From Ricinus communis (lineage: Eukaryota > Streptophyta > Magnoliopsida > Malpighiales > Euphorbiaceae): a stretch of 64,000 nt of DNA. The position numbers and the translations under genes are program-made. The stretch lies in assembly GCF_019578655.1 (NCBI RefSeq), contig NC_063265.1:6048501-6112500 (forward strand). The letters are read 5' to 3'. Under the pieces are notes generated by a model. The model had not been told where the DNA came from and ran no database searches. It saw nothing but the letters and a program-made list of their open reading frames with translations. This document shows, one piece after another, positions 1-11,775 of this stretch; within the stretch, counting starts at the first letter, position 1; each line of letters starts with the position of its first letter.

Positions 1-215
1 ATCGGAAAACATTTTTGAGACTTGGGTTTAATTAAAAAGTTAAAAAGATTAGGTATTTTTGTGAAAAAAGTGAAAAGTTGAGGAATATTTAGATAATTAG
101 GCATTTACAAAAATGACACGTAAAACAACACCTACCATTCTTAAGCAAGAGCAACAGACTGACCGGTGTGATGGTGCTGACCTTTGACTGCCTAATCCTC
201 TCACCTTCCTGTTCC

Positions 216-441
216 ATGGCTTCTTCTCTCCAGAAATATGCCAAGGTAATCATTCTATACTTAGGGTTTGGATTTAAATTTTGATCTTTTTAACCGATCT
301 TGTTAATTTCATCAAATCTACTTTTCTTCTCTTTAGAATGGCAGAAGCAGGACAAAGTTCTGTTTCCTCTTTTGCTGCTGCTGCATCATCATCATCTTCT
401 TCCTCTCATGTTCGCGAAGAAGAAGAGAGTATCCATGGTGA
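216..441 (+). promoter_or_regulatory. possible overlapping upstream ORF in the APD leader
   Basis: An ATG at 216-218 lies in the presumed 5' leader. A good intron can be drawn from the donor after 245 (AAG|GTAATC) to the acceptor ending at 336 (TTTAG|AA). If it is spliced, the upstream ATG reads ten codons, crosses the junction, runs through the main ATG in another frame and stops at TGA 439-441. If it is not spliced, it stops inside the intron. Either way a scanning ribosome meets it before the main ATG at 338. This is inferred from sequence; the transcription start is not known. Confidence 0.35.
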
Positions 442-3400
442 TAATCAACATCAGTTTAGAGAAGCAGATACTGATCATACACACATTGGTTTCTTTCGTG
501 GAAATTTATTTGTTTCCGATGATGTATCAGCTATTAGAGATGATACTTGGTCTTGTATCATTGTTGTCCTCACCTTTTGGTTCTTTGGTTGGTATTTTTT
601 ATCTATGTATTTATTTTATTTTATTCTTTTCTTCTTCTTTTTCTTTTTAAAAAAATAAAGATTTTTGTAGATAAAGTTTTAATAGATGAAATTGTATTGC
701 AGTATCAATGACTCTGATTTTGGGAGTCTATGGTCCTGTAAGTGTAATGATAGGACCTAATACTTCAGCACTTATTAGAACCAATCCCTTCTTTGTGCAG
801 TCTATAAAGGTAATTTTGCCTTTTCCCATTTCTGCTTCTTTGGGTGTTTTTGTTATAATTTTCTAGTAATTTGAATAGGCTCTCACTAGGTGCAAGAGTT
901 GGATAGCAATCATCCTGGCCTTATGTTATATGGATTCTACAAAACTCCCCCACTTAATGTTGTCAAGTCCTGGTCCAAGTCTTATAGTCTCACTGTTCCA
1001 GCTGATTCTCACAAGGCAAGTTTCATTCTTATATAGTGTTGTCTACAATATGTCCATGCAATTTTTCCATAAATATGTTTGTGGGTGTTCTTAGTAATAA
1101 GATTTACATTATAAGCTATGTTTTTTCTACATTTTTTTTTTCAGGAGTGGATATATTATTTCAACGAGGGATCTCAAATAAATATTTCATTTAGTGTGTA
1201 CTCCCCAAGCGCGTCACTTTTTCTTGTAATTGCTCAAGGTAATAACAACTTCTGGTGGATAATCTCTGGGAATTTCTCTTTAGCTTTTTGCCTTTTTCTC
1301 TTCTTCATAGTAGACATGCGTAGTCCCAGAAAATGCATTGACTAAGCAGTGAAGACATAGATTTTCATAAGTTCTCAAGTATTCAGAATAACATTTCTTA
1401 ATAAAGGTTGTTATTGCTTTTACCGGCAATTGGAAAACACAAAATGCTGAAGATGATGTAGCTATAAGTGATATTGGCTGTTGATAAACCTTTGTCAGTT
1501 ATCTGGATGTTCAGAATGCTGATAGATTTTTAGTCATTGCCACACATGAGAATAAATAGCTGGTTTATCAGTATTCACTCCAATGTGAGCATGATTTGTG
1601 ACTATTGATAATGACTTGGCAATTTTCCATGTCTAGAATTCTATGTTCCTTTCATAAATTTTGCTAGCAAATATTCTTCTACATGTCTCAATTTATTGGT
1701 TGTAGGAATATATCCATGATATTTTGAAGTGCTAAATTGCAGGGAGTGAAGGCCTTTCTCAATGGCTCGAGGACCCAACATATCCGAACTCCACTTCATC
1801 ATGGAATGTCATTCAGGGTGGGAAAGAAGTTGAATGGAGAAGAATGCATATTGCATTTATATAACCTTTTAACCAACATTTATGATTGTTTCTATATAGG
1901 AAGTGGTATTATCCAGCAAAAGATTCGGAAATCTTCAAGTTACTATGTTGCAGTGGGTAACTTGAATTCAGTGGAAGTAGAGGTAAGTGCACAAAAATTT
2001 GACTTATTATAATTGGTTTTTCTTTGTCTTGAAGTATTATTGGGTCGTGAATATTTAATTTCTGATACATCAACCACAAATTAAAAATGTATTTTTATGG
2101 TTAATTTTGTATCATGGGAATTGAAAAGATCTTAAAAGAAAAAAAAATTGAATGTTCAAAAGACAATAATCTTAGGTTAAGGCTACCTGGATGGCTTTAT
2201 CCTTTTGACATGTTCTGGTTTGCAAACCCCATGATATCTCAACTTCAACCATGCAAATTTATCATTTGACACAATAATGGAGATATATGAGAATCTGTAT
2301 GATAATTATTAATTAATAGATTAACTCATAGTTAGGATCATGAATCATGATTAGTGCCATAGAACTGCAACTAGATTCTATTTTCTTTGCAGTTCTTAAC
2401 TAGAATTTTATAAGATGATGTTTAAGTAATTACCCTAACTTGAGATTTAGTATCATTACTATTTTTTATCTAATATAGGAAGCCTTTGACTTGTCATTAC
2501 TCTTAGACTACAGTCTTTCTGTGTAAAAGAATTGGAGAGTGCTTATATTCTTTGGAACTAAAAATGAAGTTCTAGAGGGGAAACAACTCTTTTTCCTCCC
2601 TTTTTTGGAGGAAGTGTCACTTAATATTTAATTATTTCTAGTTGATGCTAGGTATTACGTCAGATGTAGTCTACGTCAGAAATAGAGTTATGTAAGCTTT
2701 TAGCGATGGCCCTTTTGGCCAAAAAAAGTTGCCCCTTTTGGCCAAAAAAAGTTGCACTAGATGAGTATTTCAAGTGTTCTGAAAGTTGGTTCCATCTTCT
2801 AGTTTTCAGATGTCAGATATCCACCCTTGCTACTTTCTTTTTGTTGTTGTTTCAAAATCAAGTTGACTTGTAATTGGAGCTACAAGGCGTCAAATCTAAT
2901 TGCTTATGATTAGGAGGATGAAAGCCCATGCATAATGTAACGTCACATCAAATTTCTGACCTAACACTTGATGGGAACAAAAACAACAGATGAGCCTTTC
3001 ATGGCTGTCAGCGCAACAACAACAATGAAACAACAGAACAATAGGCTGTCCTCTAACCCAAAATCTTAAGCTAGTAGAAAGGGAGGCCAGTGCATGATCT
3101 GAGGCCATGCATAATTTCATGCGATATCTGCTACTCAACAAATCCTGTTCATCTTCTTGGATCCAGCTGATTCTCACTTTACAGATTAAGCCTCAATCTG
3201 ATGGTTATCGTTTTATTTAAGAAAGTGCTATGCTAGAGTTATAAGTAACTCTATTTTTGAGCCTGAGTGAGGCAAACAGTGGGAGCTAGATTGACAGAAC
3301 AGAAAACTTTAGATCCAGTCGTGCGCCTTTGTTTGTATGAAAATCAGCTAAAAACAATATAATGTATATGTGTGTTATGCATGTGCGTTTATTATGCTGA

Positions 3401-5251
3401 TGTAGCACTCATAGTCTTTTTCTTTTAAGTCAAAAAGATGGTAAATTTGGAGGTAAATGATCTTGGGGATTATCTTGTTTGTGGCTGTAACCCAAGTTCA
3501 AAGTTTAATTAATATCTTCAATGTTTTTATAGCGGTTATCTCTCAACAATTACAAATTTGCAAGTTATGTGATAAGGAAAGAAGTTCCGGTTGGGCCTCT
3601 CTTGGGAGAGTCCCTTCTCTCCACTAACTTGATGGAACCCAGGGAATTCCCAAGATGTGTTGTTCCTTTATTCATTCTAAAGAAAGAAGGAATAAAGGAA
3701 CAATCGTCAAGTCCTTTCGTACTTTTAGTCTGAACAATGTAAAGTAGTACATGATATAGGAGATTTTGTTAAATGACATATCACAGTTTCTAAATATAAT
3801 GTATTACTAGGAAAAGGTTAGATATAATGGCCTCATTGAGCTTAAGATTGGATTGGAACTTTTAATTGATGTATTGAAGCAATTATCATGTTCTCTTTCT
3901 AGACAGCCATTTGCAACATTCACCTAGATTTCATCTTTAATTGTACAGGTGCAGTTAAATCTCAGTATAAATGCTTTCCTATACAATACAACTGAAGCTT
4001 ATTACAAGTGTACATTCACCAATGGCATGTGCAGATTGAGGACTTTGTTTCCTAATGGCAATGCTGTTATTTTAAGTTCTCCTGGTCCAGAAGAGGTAAG
4101 TCGGTCATTCTGTACTTGTTGATTCAAGCTCTATGTAATATGATCAGGACCATTGTCTAAAACAAGAAAATCAACAGAATAGAAAAGGGAAAAGAATTTG
4201 TAAACAATCAAAACTACATAAAATGTCTCTCTTTCTTCAGTCTGTATCTTCAGAGGCTGTCACAAGGGAACTTGTACAACATTGTACTATTGATTCAATT
4301 CTACTACCGGAGATGAGATACCATGTAATGGTCTATATAACACTGGAATTAGCACATATTTTCACCAGATACATGAATAAAACTATAATTCTGACTTTTT
4401 CTAATTGCAAGAGAACTTAAATTCTAGTAACAAAAGTTTAACTTTTTTAATATTATAATTTTCTTATCTGCTTCAGGAATCACCCAGTAGTGAGTGGTAC
4501 ATCAAAATGTCCTATGGGCCAAGATGGGCAACATATGTTGTTGGCATAGGTATATGTCTGCTTTCTTTCATAATTTTGACATGTGGGTAATATATGCTTA
4601 CTTGTTTTTATGCCTGTAGCTGTGATGACCGTGCTTATGTTGGTCATTTTCAACTTCTTGAACAAGTTCCGATGTATGCGTGAAGAAGGAACTGGAGTGC
4701 AGTATGGGGAGGTAGAGCCTGAGAGAGCTCCTCTGCTTTCATCCAAAGATGATGATCTCTCGAGTTGGGGCTCTTCTTATGATTCTGTCTCAAACGATGA
4801 GGAGGATCTTGAACATCTCTTGGCATCAGGTTCCTTAGAAGGCAAGTTATCAGGAGATGGTGAAAATGTCAATAATACCCAACGTCTCTGCGCAATATGC
4901 TTTGATGCTCCAAGGGACTGTTTCTTTCTCCCATGCGGACATTGTATTGCTTGTTTTGAGTGTGGAACAAGGTAATTACCCATTTATCCACCTGCATCTT
5001 TATGTCATTCTTAGATTTTTGACTCCAGATATTATTACATTTCTGAACTCCAGAAGTTATTACATTCTTTACTGCAGCAATTACATTCACCTTTGTGGAC
5101 ATGCCCACAAATTGGTGACTTCCATCTTGGCATATTTTAAGCTAATGCAAATCTCCCTCATAATTTACCTTGCAGGATAGTAGAGGCTGGCGGTACTTGC
5201 CCTGTATGCCATAAAAATATGAAGAAGGTGAGGAAGATTTTTACAGTTTAA
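338..5251 (+). CDS. APD2: APD-family RING E3 ubiquitin ligase (membrane protein)
   Basis: Ten coding exons: 338-587, 703-809, 890-1015, 1145-1238, 1743-1817, 1900-1982, 3949-4095, 4477-4549, 4620-4971 and 5176-5251, giving 460 residues. A Ser-rich N terminus (near residues 10-25) precedes a membrane segment at about 70-100, a lumenal-type region with Asn-x-Ser/Thr sites, a second membrane segment at about 311-335, and a C3HC4 RING at 409-447 (CAIC, CGH, CFEC, CPVC). This architecture is that of the Arabidopsis APD1-4 E3 ligases, which act in pollen mitosis and endomembranes. The start ATG 338 was chosen because the open frame upstream of it carries an intron-like pyrimidine tract. Intron 3 has a GC donor. 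An optional 84-nt exon at 4241-4324 is possible. The number APD2 rests on neighbourhood with PDX1 and ESP4 and is tentative; family assignment is firm. Confidence 0.88.
2710..2755. repeat. 23-bp exact tandem duplication
   Basis: Two identical adjacent 23-bp units (2710-2732, 2733-2755), each containing TTTTGGCCAAAAAAA, which is itself a near-palindrome. The repeat lies within APD intron 6. Confidence 0.9.
3661..3702. repeat. 13-bp perfect inverted repeat with 16-nt loop
   Basis: TGTTCCTTTATTC at 3661-3673 is mirrored by GAATAAAGGAACA at 3690-3702. It lies in APD intron 6 and could fold in the pre-mRNA; function unknown. Confidence 0.85.
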
Positions 5252-7259
5252 CGGAGCGTGACATTATTTGCAGCACTTGCATAGCCTGGCTGAGTAGCTC
5301 GGAATAGACCCCTTACTTTCATGCTAATCAATATTTGATGAAGTTGCAATGCCCAAGTAAATTATAGATGGGACATGAGATTCGTCTTTTCAAGAGAAAA
5401 TATATTGCCTTCAGTTTCTTCCCTTTTGGCCTTCCATCATGTAACAATATTTTTTGGTATAAAATGTCAGAATACACAAACTTAAAAAGTTGACATATAA
5501 TAATCCTCTGTTTAAATTTTTGTTCTTTGAGAGGTTATCTTACAGGGCATACCTCCTTGTTTACCTTTGAAGTCAATGATTGTACCATGGGTGTGGCTTA
5601 ACATTTGTGGACTCCTTAGGCAAATCATAAAGCTGAGGCCTTTTATCATTTAAAATAAAAAACAAATTAATACATTCAACAATAAATGTGCTAAAAAGAC
5701 CTTGGAAGAGCCAAAAGAATCTTTTGTGTTATTCTACTAATGGTCTTTATAAGAAGAAGAAAACAATGGGATTTGTTTAAAGTTTGAGATTTTTAAAAAT
5801 AATATTTGAGTTAATTAGCAATAAAGTAGGCAGTTAGGTAATTTTCTTTTTTATTTTTTCTTCAAAAGGAAAAACAACAACAATTGTATATTGCTCTTAT
5901 TATCAAAATATTATTATCACTAATACTAATTTCTCGTATGCCTAACATTTTTTTTCATTTTCAATCATAATATTTCTATTTGGTTGACATTTTATTAAGT
6001 TGTATTTTCAAAAATTTAGTGTTTTTTTTTCTTGACTTTAATTTTACAAATATACTTTCTATTTTCTAGGATATAATGTATATGAAATTCTTTTATAGTT
6101 AAGAGGGCCTTTATAATTTAAGGGTCTTAGGCGGTTGTCTTAGTGGTCTACCCCATTGAGCCTTCCTGATTTAGCATTGAAAGAATTGCATGAAACCCTA
6201 ACATAACAAAATAAAAATATTAATATTATTCTTACAATTACTTATTATATTAGAAAATAAAATAAATTATATGCTGACTAGAATGAAAAGAAAAACTGCC
6301 AATTTAAGATGAAGTATAAATTTTTTCATAGTAAAAATCAATATGTGCAATTTAATTTTACTGGAATAATTGTTTTGTTTCTTTGATTTTTAGATTATTA
6401 GCCCTCTCTATAACACTTTGGCAACAATTGCAACTCAAAATCAAAGATAATATCTTATGGTTAAACACAAGTAATACTCTTTAGTAAATCATTCGGATTA
6501 AGAAAATATTTAATAAAATTAATTATATAAAAAAATTAGCTAAATTAGACTAATTTAATATTTATTACATATATTCTAATATAAGAATAAAATATAAAAA
6601 AATAATAATGAATTGAATATATAAGAGCGATAAATAATTGATTTTTTTTTTTAATTTAAGATAGTTATAATGAATGGAGAGCGTAGTAAATTTTATCTAG
6701 TGATGTGGTATAAATGTTTAAGTTGGATAAAATGTGGTACAAGTAAAACCGGGCTATTCAACATTTTCCACTTTAGGACTAAAAATAAATAAATAAAAAA
6801 TTGTGAAGAACCCTAGACAGATTGATTTTAATTAATGAAGGTTAGCAAACACGGATTTTGCTTTTGTCTTTCGTGGTGAGCAAGGGATTTCAAGTAAACG
6901 ACAGTCAACAAATGCTAGATTTTCCGAACCTCACTTTGTGTCAAAATCGAAAACGACACTGAAATTTAAATAATAAAAAAAAAGGAAGAAAGAAGACAAT
7001 TTGAAAACACCTTCCTCTTCCTTCTCCTCCACTTTGGAATCGTAAGGTGGAGAAACTTCGACAAAGATTGGGAATGAGCGGCAGCCTCGGCTCCCTTCAT
7101 CCCCACCATTAATTGTAAAGTATTGCGCTTTCTTCCTTTAATTTTGTACGAGAAAGCATTGCCCTTTTTTTCTTTTTTTCTTTTCTCCGGCAACTAATTT
7201 TGTGGTCTCGGGTAGATCCCAGCGTACACCAGAATTGATTTCTAGAAAATAAGGTCAAG
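5252..7259. other. intergenic AT-rich spacer downstream of APD
   Basis: The first few hundred bases are the APD 3' UTR and terminator region. The rest is AT-rich with no supported gene. The phrase GGCCTTTTAT near 5636 and a similar GGGCCTTTATA near 6105 hint at an old repeat, but I could not define its ends. The short open frame at 6966-7193 on the minus strand is low-complexity Lys/Arg. Confidence 0.6.
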
Positions 7260-8565
7260 TAAGAGTTGTTTAATTTATAAGAAATAAACGTATGCTTAAA
7301 TTTTTATATATAAAATTTTTATTTTAATATTTAAAATTATTATTTTTGACATATAAAATTTAAATTTATGTGTAATTTTATAATTTTTTATTAATTTATT
7401 GATTAATAAATTACTATATTATTTATATTTTAATATATTATATTAACTAATAAATAGTTTTCAAATTGGACAATGATATAATAATATATTAATTATATTA
7501 ACTAATAAAATTAATTTTTAATTATATAATAATTCTGAATTTAAAAATAATATCTTAAATTATATTTGTAATATTATATTTAACAATAAATTGATTTTTT
7601 AATTATATAATAAAATCTTAATCTTCAAAACGGTAATATCAATTATAGTATTAAGTTATATAATGCTAAAATTAATTAATAGATATTTTTAAAATAATTT
7701 TTATATTATTGTACTAATAAAATTTTAAAATTTTAATGAATTAAAAATATTTAAAAATAGTTAATTTACTATTATTATTTAAAATATTATAAATTAATAT
7801 TAAATATTAAAAAATTTATTAAATTGTATCTATCAACTTAATTTTATATTTAAAATATGCAAATATAATGATAAGCATAATTCTTTAGGGCAAAAGAAAT
7901 TAAATAATTAGTCATATTTGTTATTATTATTTTGATTATAAAATAAAGTTGATAGATACAATCTAATAAAATTTTCAATATCTAATATTATTTTGTAAAA
8001 TCTTAAAAAATAATAATAAACTAACTATTTTTAAATATTCTTAATTTTTTTAAAATTTCAAAATTTTATTAATGTAATAATATAAAAATAATTTATTAAT
8101 TAATTTTAATATTAGAATTATTATCTAATTACAAAAGTTAGTTAACATAATATTAAAATATAATTAATATGCTACTTTTTATGATAGATTTAATATTATT
8201 ATCCTGATTAGGAAACTATTTATTAATTAATATAATATTAAAATATAATTAATGTGCTACTATTTCTTAGGATAAGATTGGCATCATTATCCCGATTAGA
8301 AAATTATTTATTAGTTATTATAAAATTAAAATATAATTAATATTCTATCAGTTAAAATTAGAGTCATATCTAATTATGAATGTAATTTATTATTCAATAA
8401 ATTAATAAAAAAATTATAAAATTATACATAAGCTTGAATTTCATGTGTCAAAAGTAGTACATATTCAAAATAAAAATTATATATGTCAAAAATTAAATGC
8501 ACATATCAAAAACAATTTAGGGTTCAAAAATTAATATATATAGATGGGTTCAAATAAACCATTCT
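7260..8565. repeat. giant AT-rich palindrome (foldback / long-TIR transposon-like)
   Basis: The two halves of this 1.3-kb block are diverged reverse complements of each other along nearly their whole length, centred near 7895. Examples: AATTGTATCTATCAACTTA near 7825 pairs with its complement near 7945; TTTTTGACATATAAAATTT near 7350 pairs with the right arm near 8430-8450; ATTAATTTATTGATTAATA near 7390 pairs with 8395-8412. The outer ends are near GAGTTGTTTA (about 7264) and its diverged counterpart near 8558. No coding sequence is inside. This is the structure of a non-autonomous DNA transposon with very long inverted arms. I could not find a clear target-site duplication. Confidence 0.7.
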
Positions 8566-10740
8566 ATTATTTCTCTCTTATGAAATCAATAAATGAATTT
8601 TTGAATATTAAAATTAATGAATCTAAAAAATGAAAGTCATCTAAAAAGAGTACCTTTAATACTATAAATTTTATGCATTATATTTACTTGATTAATTATT
8701 AATTTATAAATTTTATTATTTTCTAGAAGATTTAAAAAAATATTATTATTTTATATATTTGGCTAAGTTATTAATTTATAATGTTTGTTAGTCGCTAATA
8801 GTTATGAGTAACTTATTGAACATTTGTTTATCAATAATTTTTTTTATTGTATTTATAAAAACTTGAGCATATTAAGATATTAAGTAAACTATAATTTATT
8901 TATTAGATTATATCAAAATAATAAAAATGAAAAACTAATAAATTATTAATAAAAGTTGAATGGTTTAATTAATTTGTCTAATTCTTCAATTACAACTTGT
9001 TACATAATTAAAATTAATAATTTTAACTCTAGAATCTCTAATATCGTATATCTAAATTAAAAGAAAAAATATTTTAGGTAAGATATAGATAAGGGCACTA
9101 TACTACCCTGCCTATATCTAAGGTAATTTTGGGTTATGGAATACTCATACCTACTATTCAATTAATTCATGCATTTGTTTGATTGAGTAGGATTTAGGTA
9201 GACATATATAAATATAGATTATAAATTACCATCCTTAATTTTAGGTTGATATAAACCCTATAATCATTATATTAAAATCAAGCTCAAAGTTCCCCGAATG
9301 GGCAAGACATGTGAAAATTTAATACTATCTTTTCTTTTAAATGATGGTTTTCTATAAATAATAGAATTGTGAGGTCATGAGCTGAAGAAATAAAAAAAAT
9401 ACCTTAAGAACGTATGACAACCTAATCTATAAATTGATTTATCATTATAGACATTATATGGGGAAAATTTAAATCGAGCTCAAATTCTTTGATTGGTGCT
9501 ATATGATAATGTCATATCCCATATTGATCAAGAATAAAGAGAATTTGAATCCTATAAGATTCAATATCATTTCTACTTTTTGATGATTTTTTTTAATATA
9601 AATAATAAAATTATAAGACCATAAATTAGAGAAGCAAATAATATCTAAAAAATAAGTCACGATCTAATTTATGGACTGATCCGTCATTATTTGGGTCATT
9701 CGTAAAAAATTTAAATCATGCTCGGTTTCCTGATGGAAGGAGAGGACATATAATGTACCATATCTTACATTAATTAAGAGGCCAAATAACTTGAATCTTA
9801 CAAAGTTTAATGCCACTTCACTCCCTTGATAGCTCTTTTCTCAATAAAGAATAAAAGCCTAAAATCATTAACTCAAAAAATGAATAATACCTCAAACGGA
9901 TGTGTCTATATCAATAAATAACAAATACCAACTGAGATTTGTTGGACTTACCTAAATATTTTATCCTCTTTAAAGCTTACTCCCGAAAATTTTGAAATAT
10001 TACCAAAATGTATGAATTGCATTAACGAGGCTATCCTATAGAAACTTGCTTTTTTCGAAAATCGTCCCCAAATATCAAATTATGACTATCAATACAAACT
10101 AAAATCAAGTAATTAATTGTTATAAAATATTAAAATTATTTCATGTGATTAATAAAATATTATACTTTAAAATAATTTCATAATAACTACATTTTCTTCT
10201 AAATATTTTATCTAACAATCACAATTGATTTTCTAAATTTTATTAATTATTAAGTAATAATTTATTAATATTAGGAACATTAATTTTTCAAAGATAAATG
10301 CTAATTAATAAAATTATTAATTTATTAAGATATTAAATATAGTGACGTAGACCGTACCTGTTTTTTGCAGACAAAATCTAAGGTTGCTAAGCTATTCTCA
10401 ATAATTAATTAGAGCCAATAAAAGGTTTGTCCCAAAGAAAAAAAAGAAGAAGAAGCCAATCCATGTAAAATAAAGGCAAATAAAATAGACTCGTCACTCG
10501 AGAAGCAGGACCATACCATGCCAATTACGAAACTACCTGCATTCTGACGCTCCACGTAGCGCATACCGAGGTTCCAAACACCCAAATAGCCGCATCTCCA
10601 CCCAACCATTCTGCACCCTCTTTTATTAGCCCTCAGATCAGATTACTTTCCACCGCTCCTATCAGCCATCCTCATCACTAACCATAACAGTACACGTCAC
10701 CTGTGTACTCCCACCTCCCTTATGAACCATTCAAATCCGA
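8566..10740. other. intergenic AT-rich spacer upstream of PDX1
   Basis: No supported gene. The part at about 9262-9905 is a diverged tandem repeat described separately. The last 350 bases become markedly less AT-rich and should include distal PDX1 promoter, with ACGT cores such as CCACGTAG near 10552. Confidence 0.6.
9262..9905. repeat. diverged tandem repeat, period about 241 bp
   Basis: Matching landmarks recur near 9371 (gaggtcat), 9613 (aagaccat) and 9854 (aagcctaa), spaced 242 and 241 bp. Each is followed by a diverged AATAATACCTC-like motif. The first two units also share the phrases 'atctaatttatggactgat' and 'cttgaatcttaca'-like blocks before an 'aatgccacttc'-type end. The third unit is truncated, and a partial unit precedes the first. 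Units are roughly 65-75 percent alike by eye. Confidence 0.65.
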
Positions 10741-10754
10741 AAATCCCTCTTACC

Positions 10755-10764
10755 ATATATAATA
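10755..10764 (+). promoter_or_regulatory. TATA box of PDX1
   Basis: ATATATAATA lies about 90 bp before the PDX1 start codon and is followed by a CT-rich leader (about 10793-10825, repeated CTCT), as is usual for strongly expressed plant genes. It is placed by spacing and composition only. Confidence 0.55.
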
Positions 10765-10845
10765 CCCCATCGCCACCTCTCCCCAATTACCCCTCTCTCT
10801 CTCTTCCTCTTCCTCTAACGTTCCTTACTTCCTCTTTCTAAAGAT

Positions 10846-11775
10846 ATGGCAGGAACCGGCGTGGTCGCTGTTTACGGTAACGGAGCGATAACCGAAGCCA
10901 AAAAATCCCCTTTCTCCGTAAAAGTGGGGCTAGCCCAGATGCTACGTGGCGGCGTCATAATGGACGTCATCAACGCCGAACAAGCCCGCGTAGCCGAAGA
11001 AGCCGGCGCATGCGCTGTCATGGCTTTAGAACGTGTCCCAGCCGATATTCGCGCGCAAGGTGGCGTGGCTCGCATGAGCGACCCGCAGCTAATAAAAGAA
11101 ATAAAACAGGCGGTGACCATCCCCGTGATGGCCAAAGCACGTATTGGCCATTTCGTCGAAGCACAAATCCTCGAAGCTTTAGGTATTGACTACGTAGACG
11201 AAAGCGAAGTACTTACGCTTGCAGACGAGGATAACCACATCAACAAGCATAACTTCCGTATTCCGTTCGTGTGCGGCTGTCGCAACCTCGGCGAAGCGTT
11301 ACGGAGGATACGTGAAGGAGCTGCAATGATAAGAACGAAAGGTGAGGCAGGGACAGGAAACGTGGTAGAAGCTGTTAGACACGTGAGGTCTGTGATGGGT
11401 GATATTAGGGTGCTTAGAAATATGGATGACGATGAAGTTTTTAGCTTTGCTAAAAAGATTGCTGCTCCTTATGATTTGGTTATGCAGACTAAGCAACTGG
11501 GTAGGTTGCCTGTTGTTCAGTTTGCTGCTGGCGGTGTTGCTACTCCCGCTGATGCTGCTTTGATGATGCAATTAGGTTGTGACGGTGTGTTTGTTGGTTC
11601 TGGTGTGTTTAAGAGTGGGGATCCGGCTAAGAGGGCTAGGGCCATTGTTCAAGCGGTTACGCATTATACTGATCCTCAGTTGCTTGCTGACGTAAGCTGT
11701 GGCCTTGGTGAAGCTATGGTTGGTATTAATTTGAATGATAGCAAGGTTGAGAGGTTTGCTAATAGGTCTGAGTAA
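10846..11775 (+). CDS. PDX1: pyridoxal 5'-phosphate synthase subunit PDX1
   Basis: A single uninterrupted frame of 309 residues, the normal length for plant PDX1. PDX1 (bacterial PdxS/SNZ) condenses a pentose phosphate, glyceraldehyde 3-phosphate and ammonia from the PDX2 glutaminase into pyridoxal 5'-phosphate in the cytosol, as a dodecamer. The catalytic residues are present: Asp40, Lys97 (in MAKAR) and Lys165 (in RTKGEAG) match Bacillus PdxS Asp24, Lys81 and Lys149 with a constant offset of 16. The phosphate-binding glycines FAAGG (227-231) and FVGSGVF (249-255) are intact, so this is a catalytic paralogue, not a PDX1.2-like pseudoenzyme. Lack of introns is usual for Arabidopsis PDX1.1 and PDX1.3. 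C-ending codons dominate early and T-ending codons later. A TATA box and CT-rich leader precede it. Confidence 0.97.
   Translation: MAGTGVVAVYGNGAITEAKKSPFSVKVGLAQMLRGGVIMDVINAEQARVAEEAGACAVMALERVPADIRAQGGVARMSDPQLIKEIKQAVTIPVMAKARIGHFVEAQILEALGIDYVDESEVLTLADEDNHINKHNFRIPFVCGCRNLGEALRRIREGAAMIRTKGEAGTGNVVEAVRHVRSVMGDIRVLRNMDDDEVFSFAKKIAAPYDLVMQTKQLGRLPVVQFAAGGVATPADAALMMQLGCDGVFVGSGVFKSGDPAKRARAIVQAVTHYTDPQLLADVSCGLGEAMVGINLNDSKVERFANRSE

Larger units (their letters stand above)
1983..3948 (+). other. long intron 6 of the APD gene
   Basis: This 1,966-bp intron starts GTAAGT and ends TGTACAG. It holds an exact two-copy 23-bp tandem repeat at 2710-2755 and a 13-bp perfect inverted repeat at 3661-3702. 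The minus-strand open frame at 2896-3177 has no recognisable family. I see no other gene in it. Confidence 0.7.

Noticed and set aside
2896..3177. 93-codon minus-strand open frame in APD intron 6
   Set aside because: No domain or splice support, a Cys-rich chance composition, and it lies wholly within an intron of a sound gene model.
5590..6170. A transposon bounded by GGCCTTTTAT-like phrases downstream of APD
   Set aside because: The two phrases are in direct, not inverted, orientation, and no target duplication or coding signal was found, so ends cannot be set.
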